Below are positions 34,621-43,827 of a stretch of 64,000 nucleotides of DNA, in pieces. The stretch is from Acidaminobacter sp. JC074 (lineage in GTDB: Bacteria; Bacillota; Clostridia; Peptostreptococcales; Acidaminobacteraceae). The stretch is from contig NZ_VANV01000020.1 of assembly GCF_022496765.1 (NCBI RefSeq), positions 11,567 through 75,566 on the forward strand, written 5' to 3'. Below the pieces are notes generated by a model. The model was not told the DNA's origin. It searched no databases and saw nothing but the letters and a program-made list of their open reading frames with translations. The position numbers and the translations under genes were made by a program. Numbering within the stretch: the stretch's first letter is position 1; each line of letters opens with the position of its first letter.

Positions 34621-36238
34621 TGGCATCTTATGGCTTGTAGATCGATTTAAGTTTGTCTTTATTAAAGCGGGCATAGACTTCGATCAGATGAGAAGGATAC
34701 TTGCATTAAAACTTGTTATGGACACCAGAAGATCTAATACGAGTATACAAGACGAAAACAAGAATACGCAAGTCATGGCCTTACTGTCTTACGGTCTGAT
34801 GGGCCTGTTTTTGCTGGTATTTTCTCTTGTTATGTCTGACTTGTATGTGAAGGTTGGCATTTTAATGAGTATTACCTTGGTTATGATGTCTCTGACCATG
34901 ATATCTGATTTTTCCAATGTGATACTAGATATACGTGAAAAGTCTGTCCTTCATACCAAGCCCATTGATCCCAAGGCCATTAGTGCAGCTAAAGTCCTTC
35001 ATATACTTAACTATATGGTTTTGTATACCATGGCTTTGATGTTACCTTCACTAGTTGCCATAAGCATCAAACACGGCTTATATGTGCTACCATTAATGGT
35101 TCTCGCTTTTATTTGTATCAATTTTATTGTGGTCTTCATTACTTCAATATTGTATGTGATCATACTTAAGACTTTTGATGGAGAAAAACTAAAGGACATC
35201 ATTAACTTTTTTCAGATTTCTCTGGCAATCTTAATGATGGTAGGTTATCAACTCTTTAACAACACCATCATTGTTTCAGATATGAACTTAGTGATTGTTC
35301 CTAAGTGGTATCACGTTCTCATGCCATCCATGTGGTATGCATCCTGGTTTATAAGAGAAAACACACTCTTATTACTTGTGTTGAAAATCTTAGGTGTTGT
35401 GGTGCCTGTTGTATTATTTTGGGTCTATTCAAAGTACTTATCTAAAAGATTTGAATCTTATTTGTCAAAGTTAGAAGAGAGTGGAGAGAAAATCAATATC
35501 ACCAAGGCCAATCATAAAAAGAAAAGATTAAAAGCTTTAGCTAAGCTTTTGACAGGTTCTAGGCAAGAAGAAGCCTCTTTCATGCTTGCCATGACCATGC
35601 TTTCGAAAGATAGAAAATTAAAGGTAATGATGCTACCGACCATGGCTCTTGGAGCTTGTCTACCTATTATACTGACGATGAGGATGGTCTTATCAGGCCT
35701 TGACCTATCTAATGAACATCTATGGATCTATATGACAGTTGCCATGAACTCCATTTATGTTCTTTATCTGGTTCATACAGAACATGCAGGCGGAGCGTGG
35801 CTTTATGATGTATTTCCATATGACAATTATTTTGATATTCATAAAGGCTTACTAAAGGCTTATCTTCTTAAGTATGTACTGCCAATGCTGATGATACCTC
35901 TAGTTGGATTTGTGTTTATCATTGGACCTTCTGTCTTATTAGACCTTTTATGTGCATCCTTGTTACTGATAATTATAGTTAGAATAGCAGGCCTATTTAT
36001 AGCGGCTCAGGCACCTTTTTCACTGGATGTATCTGAAGCGACCAAGGACAAGGGAGGTATGTTTGTAAAAAACATGATATTTATGACGATTGTGGCTGTG
36101 TTGGCTTTTCTTCATATGTATTTAAAGAAACTTGACTACGGGGTAACCATATTAACATGTCTTTACTTAATCATTAACATAATCATTTGGCATACAAAAA
36201 TATTCTATAAAAGCTTTAGAAAAGAAGGTGTTCATTAA
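34613..36238 (+). CDS. ABC transporter permease, about 12 predicted helices
   Basis: 541-residue integral membrane protein. Hydrophobic spans occur around residues 55-110, 140-215, 245-300, 365-405, 430-480 and 500-530, with a basic loop near 310-345 (KKKRLKALAKLL). The ATG at 34613 sits behind GGGAGG and overlaps the ATPase stop; an earlier in-frame ATG at 34511 lies within the ATPase gene and is rejected. The length and helix pattern suit the large permeases that pair with EcsA/CcmA-like ATPases. The substrate is not apparent. Confidence 0.8.
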   Translation: MSSGILWLVDRFKFVFIKAGIDFDQMRRILALKLVMDTRRSNTSIQDENKNTQVMALLSYGLMGLFLLVFSLVMSDLYVKVGILMSITLVMMSLTMISDFSNVILDIREKSVLHTKPIDPKAISAAKVLHILNYMVLYTMALMLPSLVAISIKHGLYVLPLMVLAFICINFIVVFITSILYVIILKTFDGEKLKDIINFFQISLAILMMVGYQLFNNTIIVSDMNLVIVPKWYHVLMPSMWYASWFIRENTLLLLVLKILGVVVPVVLFWVYSKYLSKRFESYLSKLEESGEKINITKANHKKKRLKALAKLLTGSRQEEASFMLAMTMLSKDRKLKVMMLPTMALGACLPIILTMRMVLSGLDLSNEHLWIYMTVAMNSIYVLYLVHTEHAGGAWLYDVFPYDNYFDIHKGLLKAYLLKYVLPMLMIPLVGFVFIIGPSVLLDLLCASLLLIIIVRIAGLFIAAQAPFSLDVSEATKDKGGMFVKNMIFMTIVAVLAFLHMYLKKLDYGVTILTCLYLIINIIIWHTKIFYKSFRKEGVH

Positions 36239-36252
36239 CATCTTCTTTTTGG
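36220..36252 (+). terminator. Terminator at the end of the ABC permease gene
   Basis: A 13-bp stem (AAAAGAAGGTGTT / AACATCTTCTTTT, one G-T pair) with a 4-base loop. It includes the permease stop codon and ends in five T residues. Confidence 0.7.
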
Positions 36253-36309
36253 GTATAAAGTTAATGCACGATTTTATGACTTTAAATCGTATTCTGAATG
36301 GAGGTCATA

Positions 36310-37176
36310 ATGAAAAAATTAATTATCGCATCAATCATACTTTTGAGTCTACTTCTGATAGGTCTTTATATACCAAAAGTAAAAGCTGTAGACAAGAAAG
36401 AAGACCATATCATAAGAGTGGTTTCATACAACCTGAAGTACGGGTCTAGTAATCAAGAAGACTGGAAAGAAAGAAAAAACATTTTAGCCGACCAGGTTTT
36501 AACCTATCAACCAGATTCCATAGGCATTCAAGAAGGTGACTATTTATGGATGTCTGATAGCGGTTTGCCTGGCCTATTAGAGGGCTATGACTATGTAGGG
36601 GTTGGAAGAGATGATGGTCATACATCTGGTGAATATACAGCCATTTTCTATAGGTCTACATATGAAGTCGTAAATAGTGGCAACTTTTGGTTGTCTGAAA
36701 CACCAGATCAACCTTCTAAGGGCTGGGATGGAGCTTGTAATAGGATCTGTACTTGGGTCACACTTGAAAACAAGGAAACAGGTCAGATTTACACCCACTT
36801 TAATACCCACCTGGACCATATCGGTAAGGAAGCCAGAGAATATGGCACAAAGCTCATATTGGACAAGATCTCTCATTTTGATACACCAGTCGTCTTAACA
36901 GGAGACTTTAACTTTTATCAAGATTCCAAGAACTATCAGGTGATTCAGCAGTCTGGCCTTTTAAGAGATGCTAAGTTTGAAGCAAAAGACTCTATGTCCT
37001 ATGGGACCATCAACTGGTTTTTAAAACTGAATTTCAGGTGGTTTAAACCCATTGATTTCTGCTTTGTATCAGATGACTTTGACGTTCAGTCTTACAGGAT
37101 AGACAATACTGGCATCTATAATAATAAACCGGTCAGTGACCATTATCCAGTCATTGTGGATATGATTATCAAGTAG
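36310..37176 (+). CDS. Secreted endonuclease/exonuclease/phosphatase-family protein
   Basis: 288 residues: an N-terminal signal anchor (about 1-22), then the EEP fold with SYNLKYG, the catalytic Glu in GIQEGDY, THFNTHLDHIG, the LTGDFNF metal loop and a final SDHYPV His. Members range from nucleases to sphingomyelinases and sugar-phosphate phosphatases; this size and the outside location suggest a hydrolase acting on external nucleic acid or phosphoesters. GGAGG precedes the chosen ATG; a start 12 bases earlier is less well placed. Confidence 0.85.
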   Translation: MKKLIIASIILLSLLLIGLYIPKVKAVDKKEDHIIRVVSYNLKYGSSNQEDWKERKNILADQVLTYQPDSIGIQEGDYLWMSDSGLPGLLEGYDYVGVGRDDGHTSGEYTAIFYRSTYEVVNSGNFWLSETPDQPSKGWDGACNRICTWVTLENKETGQIYTHFNTHLDHIGKEAREYGTKLILDKISHFDTPVVLTGDFNFYQDSKNYQVIQQSGLLRDAKFEAKDSMSYGTINWFLKLNFRWFKPIDFCFVSDDFDVQSYRIDNTGIYNNKPVSDHYPVIVDMIIK

Positions 37177-37318
37177 ACTCACTGCAGTTTGTCTTCTTCT
37201 AAAGAAGATAATACCGAATGAATCAAATATTATTGCGATGAAACTTATATAAGAGAAAGTGTAAAAACTGAGTAATTTCAAGGCAAACCGTGTATAATAT
37301 AGATACGGGGGAAGTGAA

Positions 37319-38860
37319 ATGAAGAAGATCAACAGTACAATGTTTATACGCTTATTTGCCTTACTATTTATAGTAACGCTTTTTGTCGTGCTTGTTATTC
37401 AAACTGTTTATGAGTATTCTTTAATCAGCGAAACAAAAGATATCATGATTGAGGAAGAACAAGTTGCCTTGTCAACCATTAAAAAAGTCATAGGCAATGA
37501 TCTGAAAAATGTTGTTTCTGATTTAGAGTTTATGAAACTAGAAATGATATCTCATCATGATGAGAGTTTTAACTACGACCATGTCTGGTGTAATTTTATA
37601 AAGTCCAAGAAGTTTTATGATCAAATAAGATTTATTGATGTTTCAGGTAAAGAACTTGTAAGGGTCAACTATGATGATGGACATGTAGATATTGTACCTG
37701 AAGATCAATTACAAAATAAATCGGACCGCTATTATTTCAAGGAAGCCATCGATCTTGAACCCAATACATTTCATATATCAGACTTAGATTTAAATGTAGA
37801 AAATGGTGAAATTGAGCAGCCTGAAAAGCCTATGCTCAGAATTGCTCTTAGGGTAAAAGAGGAAGACTTTGACGGTGTATTAATAGTCAATTACTTGGCT
37901 GAACACCTTTTAGATGAAATCGATATCATCAACGAAAACACCAAAGGTTCTATATACCTTATTAATGAATCCAGTGATTACCTTTACCATGAAGACGGTG
38001 ACAAGGCCTTTAAGTTTATGTATCCAGGTAATGAAGCCATCAACTTCTGTGTGGATTATCCTCTAGTTTGCGATAACTATAATAAAGATTACCTGATATC
38101 TGATGGCCAGCTATTCATTGTTGAGTCGGTTAACTTTGATGAAGTCGTTGAAATTGATAGAGACATTGTCGTGACATCTGGTCAGTTGAGACTGGTAGAC
38201 CATGTCGGCGGGGATGATTATGCTATATATTTTGATACGGACCTTATGACAGTTGTAAAAAATGTAATTATCAAATACAGGTATTCTGTAATCATCATAT
38301 TCTTTGCTACCTTGTTAATTTCTTATTTGCAGTATAGAATCAGAAAGTCTAAGCTGATTGTCAGAGAGTTGTTTGAAAAGGATGCTCTGACCAATATCTA
38401 TAATAGACGTGCTGGTATGCAGTACTTTACCAAGTTAATTGATGAAACCAAACTTACCGGTGAAGAGGTATGTGTGATATTTATTGATGTAGATGGCTTA
38501 AAGCAGATCAACGATACTTTAGGTCATGAGTATGGAGATGATTTATTAACAACCGTTACCTTTGTTGTAAAAGAAGAAATCAGAGAGAAAGACTTGTTTA
38601 TGAGACTTGGGGGAGATGAGTTCTTAGTCGTTCTTTCTAACATTGATTCTTATATCACAGAAAAGATTATGTCTAGGATTGAAGACAAATTGGAGTCTAT
38701 CAATGTCGGTGATGAAAAGAAATACATTATGAGCATCAGCCATGGTATTGCAAGTACCAAAGAAAATGATACTTTGAGTATTGAAAAGCTTATCAGCATA
38801 TCTGATCAAAGAATGTACAACAATAAAAACTTAAAGAGCAAGAGGAACATGATTAAATAA
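37319..38860 (+). CDS. Membrane diguanylate cyclase with extracellular Cache domain
   Basis: 513 residues. A helix at about 8-30 and another at about 318-336 flank an outside domain of about 285 residues, which resembles a dCache sensor (VRVNYDDGHVDIVPEDQLQN region). The cytoplasmic GGDEF domain follows, with the intact active site RLGGDEF and a product-inhibition I-site RxxD (REKD) five residues before it. It should make c-di-GMP in response to an external ligand. Its stop overlaps the start of a MerR regulator gene (TAATG). There is a pilus-like cluster 20 kb away. Confidence 0.93.
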   Translation: MKKINSTMFIRLFALLFIVTLFVVLVIQTVYEYSLISETKDIMIEEEQVALSTIKKVIGNDLKNVVSDLEFMKLEMISHHDESFNYDHVWCNFIKSKKFYDQIRFIDVSGKELVRVNYDDGHVDIVPEDQLQNKSDRYYFKEAIDLEPNTFHISDLDLNVENGEIEQPEKPMLRIALRVKEEDFDGVLIVNYLAEHLLDEIDIINENTKGSIYLINESSDYLYHEDGDKAFKFMYPGNEAINFCVDYPLVCDNYNKDYLISDGQLFIVESVNFDEVVEIDRDIVVTSGQLRLVDHVGGDDYAIYFDTDLMTVVKNVIIKYRYSVIIIFFATLLISYLQYRIRKSKLIVRELFEKDALTNIYNRRAGMQYFTKLIDETKLTGEEVCVIFIDVDGLKQINDTLGHEYGDDLLTTVTFVVKEEIREKDLFMRLGGDEFLVVLSNIDSYITEKIMSRIEDKLESINVGDEKKYIMSISHGIASTKENDTLSIEKLISISDQRMYNNKNLKSKRNMIK

Positions 38861-39639
38861 TGAAAACATATACAATTGGTGAAATAGCCAAGGCACTTGA
38901 TGTCAGTGTTCAGGCCATCAGACTATATCAGAGAAAGGGTTTGATTGAACCTTCTTATGTTAATGAAGATACAGGTTATCGATACTTTGATGACCAAGAA
39001 GCAGCTAAAATATGGCGTATAAAAATATTGCAATCAGCTGGATTTGAATTAAGTGAAATTAAAGCTTTAAATGATTTGTCCTTAGACCAAATTGGACCTG
39101 TATTAGAGGAAAAAAGAAACAAGCTAAATGAAGTCATTTTACAGAAAGAATTGGCACTCAAGTATTTGGATCGTCAGCTGCTTGGTATAGATGCTCATAA
39201 GGAAAGACATGAGATTACAGAAAGATGGATAGATGACCGGTTTGGAATTGCTTTTGGTAAGGAAAGAAGGTATTCATTACTGGAGCATTTAGAAGACTTA
39301 AGCCAGTTAGAGGGGCTTTATGGGATCAACCAAGAAGTGGCATACGAACCTTCAACGAGGTTTCAAGTTATAGACGATGAACTTGTTATTGATGATTTAT
39401 TTGCCATGCAATCATCTAGAAATGACCAGTCTAGCATACAACCAGGTGGCTGGTACTTGTGTACTTATGTAGTCGGTAAAGACCATAAAAATAGCTATAA
39501 ATCTTTAATGACTTATGTTAAAGAAAATGGCTACACCTTGAGAGGTGACGCCATTCGAGTGATTTTGATCAATGATAATCTTACCAATCACAGTGATTAT
39601 AATATTCATGAAATTCAAGTGGCCATTTTGAAAGACTAA
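38860..39639 (+). CDS. MerR-family regulator with GyrI-like effector domain
   Basis: 259 residues: an N-terminal winged helix (YTIGEIAKALDVSVQAIRLYQRKGLIEP, then GYRYFDDQEA), a coiled coil (about 80-110) and a C-terminal effector-binding domain of about 150 residues like BltR/BmrR (PGGWYLCTYVVGKDH). It is translationally coupled to the diguanylate cyclase upstream, an unusual pairing. Its 3' end overlaps the convergent nitroreductase gene by 4 bases. The ligand is unknown. Confidence 0.87.
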   Translation: MKTYTIGEIAKALDVSVQAIRLYQRKGLIEPSYVNEDTGYRYFDDQEAAKIWRIKILQSAGFELSEIKALNDLSLDQIGPVLEEKRNKLNEVILQKELALKYLDRQLLGIDAHKERHEITERWIDDRFGIAFGKERRYSLLEHLEDLSQLEGLYGINQEVAYEPSTRFQVIDDELVIDDLFAMQSSRNDQSSIQPGGWYLCTYVVGKDHKNSYKSLMTYVKENGYTLRGDAIRVILINDNLTNHSDYNIHEIQVAILKD

Positions 39640-40493
39640 TAGTCTTTGTCTAGCCATTCAAAACCTGCTAGTCGTAGGGAATCAAGGAAAGTTTGGTTCC
39701 CTTTTCTAATGTGATCAGCCACATAGTGTAAACCAAAGTAGCGCTGGGCTGTATGGATATGACCAAGTTGATTGGCATAGTCAATAGCTGCATCGGCATA
39801 TTCTTTACCATGAACAGCCATAGATGTTTTATGGAGCTGGTCAAGGTTCTTAGGACTTAAAGGGGTAGACCTGCCCTGGTACTTTTCATTCATCATGCCA
39901 TTTAATTGGTCATCTGATGGCGAAAGGTAAGACTCCTTATGGACAATATTGTCGTATAAAAGCTTGCTTGCAGGCTCAGGATATTTTTTAGGATAACCTA
40001 ATGATAAAATAACAACTGGAAAGACCCCCTCTGGTAAATTAAACATAGGTCTTAACTCATCAAAGCAAGATTCTACAGTCCCAAGATAAACACTTCCTAG
40101 ACCGAGTGAGTCTGCGGCCGTGCAGATATTTTGTGCTGCAATAATGGTATCTTGAAAGGCTATCCAAAAATGTCTGTAGGATTCTCTAAGGACATGAGGT
40201 GCATGGTGTAGTTTAGCCCATTTTTCTATTCTATGCCAGTCGATGCAAAAGAGTAGATTAACAGGCGCCTGCTTAACAATGGGTTGGTGAACCCCTGTAT
40301 CCATAAGTGCCTGCTTTTTTTCTTCACTTCTGATTTCGATGATGCTATAAGGCTGCAAGTTGCCACCTGTAGCAGCATGACAGCCTGCATCAATAATGGT
40401 TCTTAAGGTCTCTTCACTGACTTCCTGGTCTGTAAAACTCCTAACACTTGCACGTTCATACAAGCACTTGATTACTTCATTTTGATATTTCAT
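39636..40493 (-). CDS. Nitroreductase-family protein
   Basis: 285-residue FMN-dependent reductase. The N-terminal ERASVRSFTDQEV is the family's flavin-binding start; AATGGNLQPYSIIEI and the LGLGSVYLGTV segment with VVILSLGYP mark the core fold. A C-terminal extension of about 80 residues resembles NfsA/FRP-type two-domain enzymes. It stands alone on the minus strand; its stop overlaps the stop of the convergent MerR gene. A TACCTCC (minus GGAGGTA) ribosome site precedes the start. Confidence 0.9.
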   Translation of the reverse strand: MKYQNEVIKCLYERASVRSFTDQEVSEETLRTIIDAGCHAATGGNLQPYSIIEIRSEEKKQALMDTGVHQPIVKQAPVNLLFCIDWHRIEKWAKLHHAPHVLRESYRHFWIAFQDTIIAAQNICTAADSLGLGSVYLGTVESCFDELRPMFNLPEGVFPVVILSLGYPKKYPEPASKLLYDNIVHKESYLSPSDDQLNGMMNEKYQGRSTPLSPKNLDQLHKTSMAVHGKEYADAAIDYANQLGHIHTAQRYFGLHYVADHIRKGNQTFLDSLRLAGFEWLDKDY

Positions 40494-40612
40494 AACTTAC
40501 CTCCTAAAGCCATTATAATGTCTGTACTAGGTATAGAGTCAAAATTAAGTTGTATATTTTTTTTAGATGGTTTAGAATGTTACATATGCAAATTTATTTT
40601 GAGGAGCGAAAT

Positions 40613-41971
40613 ATGAGGAAATCAGACCTTATTTTAAAGGGATCCGTCAGTAAAGCAGTCTTGTTACTGGCTCTGCCGATTATGGCAAATAACTTAATTC
40701 AAACGTTTTATAATTTAACAGATACATATTTCGTATCTAAACTTGGAACCACTCAGATGGCAGCCATGCAGTTTATATTCTCATTGGTCTTTTTTATGAT
40801 GAGTATCGGTATGGGCCTTTCCATTGGTGGTCTTGCACTTATTTCACAATATGTCGGTTCTGGCAATAAAAACGATGCAAAAAAGACCGCTGGTCAACTC
40901 TTAACTTTGGCCTTGATTGCTTCACTTGTAGTCGGTAGTTTAGGAGCCTTACTTTCAAGAAACATCGTTTCTTTGATGGGGGCTGAGGGTGATTTATTGA
41001 ATTATGCATCGACCTACTTAAGAATCATGTTTTTAGGGGCGCCAACCATGTTTATTACCTTTGCCTTTAATGGCATCAAGCAGGGTGAAGGGGACACCTT
41101 AACGCCTATGATCTTAAGTGGTTTATCTGTTGTATTAAACATCATCTTAGACCCGATATTTATCTTTGTACTTGATTTAGGTATTGCTGGTGCAGCTTAT
41201 GCAACGGTCTTATCAAGAGGTATCTTCAATGTGATATCCTTGTTTATTCTCTTTGGACCAAAACACAATACCCTAGGCATTGAAAAGAACGATCTAAAAC
41301 TGAATAGCCAGTATTTTGTACCCATCATAAAGATTGGTTTCCCAGCAGCCCTAGGTCAGTCTATGACCTCTTTAGGTTTTACAGTATTAAATGTCTTTAT
41401 CTTATCCTTTGGAGAAGCCATCTTAACAGCTTTTGCTATTGGTAATAGAATTTCTTCTATTATATTTATGCCGGCTATGGGCATCAGTGGTGCCTTAACA
41501 ACCATTGTGGGTCAAAACATTGGTGCTGATAATTACAAACGTGCCAATGAAGCCTTTCTAAAGAGTGTTGGTATTGCATCAGCAATCATGGTTGTGGGTG
41601 CTGTTATTATGTTTATGTTTACAGATCAGCTGATCGGTGTATTCTCAGATGATCCTTATATCATAGAAGAAGGCAGCTTCTACTTGAAGATGATCTTGAT
41701 TACCATACCACTATTTGGTTTCTTTAACTGTTTAACAGGCCTCTTCCAAGGGTCTGGTCATACCGTTTCAGCCATGGTTTTAAATGTCGGTAGACTATGG
41801 GGACTAAGGGTACCTATGCTTATGCTGATTCAAATGTACAATATCAACAATCCAGATTACATCTGGTATGCCATGATCATATCCAACACGGTTATTTGTT
41901 TTATAGGCCTACTTATGTATTTAAGTGGCCGCTGGAAATCTCCAGTTATAAAGAAAAGAAAATTCGCTTAA
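40613..41971 (+). CDS. MATE-family efflux transporter
   Basis: 452-residue membrane protein with twelve predicted helices. The start MRKSDLILKGSVSKAVLLLALPIM, the NLIQTFYNLTDTYFVSKLG loop and the mirrored second half (PAALGQSMTSLGFTVLNVF) are characteristic of MATE drug/Na+ or H+ antiporters. The ATG at 40613 follows GAGGAG; a start at 40550 would add an unlikely 21-residue tail. It precedes a small membrane protein gene by 11 bases. Confidence 0.92.
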   Translation: MRKSDLILKGSVSKAVLLLALPIMANNLIQTFYNLTDTYFVSKLGTTQMAAMQFIFSLVFFMMSIGMGLSIGGLALISQYVGSGNKNDAKKTAGQLLTLALIASLVVGSLGALLSRNIVSLMGAEGDLLNYASTYLRIMFLGAPTMFITFAFNGIKQGEGDTLTPMILSGLSVVLNIILDPIFIFVLDLGIAGAAYATVLSRGIFNVISLFILFGPKHNTLGIEKNDLKLNSQYFVPIIKIGFPAALGQSMTSLGFTVLNVFILSFGEAILTAFAIGNRISSIIFMPAMGISGALTTIVGQNIGADNYKRANEAFLKSVGIASAIMVVGAVIMFMFTDQLIGVFSDDPYIIEEGSFYLKMILITIPLFGFFNCLTGLFQGSGHTVSAMVLNVGRLWGLRVPMLMLIQMYNINNPDYIWYAMIISNTVICFIGLLMYLSGRWKSPVIKKRKFA

Positions 41972-41982
41972 AAGAGGAAATT

Positions 41983-42783
41983 ATGAAAAAACACGTTAAA
42001 AGTCAACTCTTGATCGGCTTGGGCTTAATAGCCCTATCGATCTTACTTCACTATGTTCATGTTCTTATGTTTCATGACGTCCACCATACAATGATATTTC
42101 TAGTAGCAGACATAGCCTTTGTACCTTTAGAGGTTTTCTTTGTAACCATGGTCTTGGATAAGATACTTGAAAAAAGAGAGAAGGCCCACTTGATGGAAAA
42201 GCTCAGCATGCTGGTTGGTCTTTTTTATACAAAGCTAGGCCAAGAGCTCTTAGAGATGCTCTCAAACTCTGACAAGAACATCGAACAAATAAGAGACCTA
42301 TGTCAGGTTAATCTTGAAACCTATGAGATGGACTTTAAAAGAGCAGGTCAAGGTATGAAAGCACACAAGCACCGTATTGATATTTCTAAAGTAGACTTGA
42401 TCAGGTTAAAATCACTACTAGACGAACAGGAGCCTTTTTTAGTAAATATGATTTCTAACCCGGCTCTTTTAGAACACGACACTTTTTCAGACCTTCTCTT
42501 ATCCTTATTCCATCTAAGAGAAGAACTTGAAATGAGAAAAGTAAGTGGAGATCAAAGTCAAATGAAAGACTATCATCTGGATCATTTACGCATTGATTTA
42601 AATAGAGCTTATAGAAACCTGTCTATAGAATGGGTGGATTATATGAAATATCTAAAAGAACATTATCCATTCTTATATGTAACAGCGATTATGAAAAATC
42701 CTTATGATCAAAGACAAGCAGATGAGATAGAAGTAGAGATTATGAATCACTATTATAAGACACATCCGAAAACTGCTAGCTAA
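41983..42783 (+). CDS. Membrane-anchored helical protein, function unknown
   Basis: 266 residues. Two transmembrane helices at about 8-25 and 35-57 are followed by a basic stretch (DKILEKREKAH) and a long alpha-helical cytoplasmic domain. I do not recognise a named family. It is encoded 11 bases after the MATE gene, with an AGAGG site. Its last codons and stop lie within a 22-bp motif repeated upstream of the ada-alkA gene. Confidence 0.7.
   Translation: MKKHVKSQLLIGLGLIALSILLHYVHVLMFHDVHHTMIFLVADIAFVPLEVFFVTMVLDKILEKREKAHLMEKLSMLVGLFYTKLGQELLEMLSNSDKNIEQIRDLCQVNLETYEMDFKRAGQGMKAHKHRIDISKVDLIRLKSLLDEQEPFLVNMISNPALLEHDTFSDLLLSLFHLREELEMRKVSGDQSQMKDYHLDHLRIDLNRAYRNLSIEWVDYMKYLKEHYPFLYVTAIMKNPYDQRQADEIEVEIMNHYYKTHPKTAS
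42762..42783 (+). repeat. 22-bp motif upstream of eamA, copy 1
   Basis: This block, core ACATCCGAAAACTGCT, matches 45460-45481 at 21 of 22 bases. It covers the last codons of the preceding gene and ends just before possible promoter elements TAGCTA and TATCAT (16-bp gap) for the EamA gene. The second copy holds the same position before the ada-alkA promoter. Confidence 0.6.
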
Positions 42784-42821
42784 AAAAACTCAATTTGCTA
42801 TCATACTAGACGGAGGTGTTT

Positions 42822-43703
42822 ATGTCAGAAAATAATAAAGGTTTAATTGCTTATTTATCAGTATGTCTATTTTGGGGATCTACTTATTTGGCTATCAGAA
42901 TTGGTGTAAAGGATTTTCCACCATCTTTGTTTGCGGCATTTCGATTTATCATTGCAGGTTCTATAATGTTCATGTTTGCCAAATTCAAAGGTTATGAGTT
43001 TCCTAAATCATTAAAGGCTATTAGGCATCAGAGTGTTATTGGCCTCTTAATGTTATTGGGCGGTACTGGTCTTGTGTGTCATGCAGAAAAGACCCTGCAT
43101 TCAAGTATTGCATCATTGATTATTTCAACAGTACCACTTTTTATTGCATTATTTGATTTGGTCATCTTTAAGAGATCTAAGATGTCAAAAGTAGGTATCT
43201 TCGGACTGATCATTGGTTTTGTGGGGGTGGCAGTCTTAGCCTTAGCAGGGGCAAATAATATCAGCTTTGATTTCTTTGGAATGATTTTAGCCTTAGGTGC
43301 CAGCTTCTTTTGGTCAACGGGCTCTATGTATTCAAGCATGGTAAAAAAAGAAGGACATATTGTATCTAACATAGCCATACAAATGTTAGCAGGTGGTATA
43401 GGCCTATTGGTATTAGGCGGTTTATCAGGTGAGTTTTCCTCACTTCATCCGACCAGTGAATCTATGATGGCCCTATTATACCTGGTTGTCTTTGGTTCTA
43501 TTGTGGGGTATTCGTCTTATATCTATGTGCTTCAAGTTTGGCCAGCATCAAGAGTCGGGACTTATGCCTATGTTAATCCAGTGGTGGCATTATTTTTAGG
43601 CGTCCTTATCTTAAATGAGCCGGTTAATCTTGTAATTATCATGTCACTTATCATCATATTATCAGGCGTTATCTTGGTCCAAAGATCGAAGATAGAACAT
43701 TAA
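42822..43703 (+). CDS. EamA/DMT-superfamily transporter
   Basis: 293 residues with ten predicted helices in two EamA repeats. CLFWGSTYLAIRIG in the first repeat is mirrored by GASFFWSTGSMYSS in the second, and the end EPVNLVIIMSLIIILSGVILVQ is typical. Likely exports amino acids or other small metabolites. A CGGAGGTG site precedes the ATG at 42822. The terminator at 43772 ends the transcript. Confidence 0.9.
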   Translation: MSENNKGLIAYLSVCLFWGSTYLAIRIGVKDFPPSLFAAFRFIIAGSIMFMFAKFKGYEFPKSLKAIRHQSVIGLLMLLGGTGLVCHAEKTLHSSIASLIISTVPLFIALFDLVIFKRSKMSKVGIFGLIIGFVGVAVLALAGANNISFDFFGMILALGASFFWSTGSMYSSMVKKEGHIVSNIAIQMLAGGIGLLVLGGLSGEFSSLHPTSESMMALLYLVVFGSIVGYSSYIYVLQVWPASRVGTYAYVNPVVALFLGVLILNEPVNLVIIMSLIIILSGVILVQRSKIEH

Positions 43704-43758
43704 AATTATATAAAAAGGTTGATTTGATTGGCCTAACCGGTTATGATAATCATAATTA

Positions 43759-43818
43759 GGACGTTTGTCCGATAGCCTGCGGGCTATTTTTTCTAAATAG
43801 AATCGGACATTCGTCCGA
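43759..43818 (+). promoter_or_regulatory. Terminator flanked by repeated palindromes in the yidC leader
   Basis: Three hairpins lie in a row: GGAC-GTTT-GTCC (43759-43770), a terminator ATAGCC-TGCG-GGCTAT plus T6 (43772-43793), and TCGGAC-ATTC-GTCCGA (43803-43818), which abuts the yidC ribosome site. The outer two can instead pair with each other: TGTCCGAT with ATCGGACA and GGACG with CGTCC. The result is a 13-bp stem enclosing the terminator. Terminator function is likely; a regulatory switch is inference. Confidence 0.55.
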
Positions 43819-43827
43819 GGAGGTATT

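Noticed and set aside
36228..36449. A 73-codon plus-strand frame between the ABC permease and the EEP-family gene
   Set aside because: It runs through the terminator and out of frame into the signal peptide of the next gene; no ribosome site.
43743..43775. A 10-codon leader peptide before yidC
   Set aside because: There is no ribosome site before the ATG, so it is mentioned only within the leader finding.
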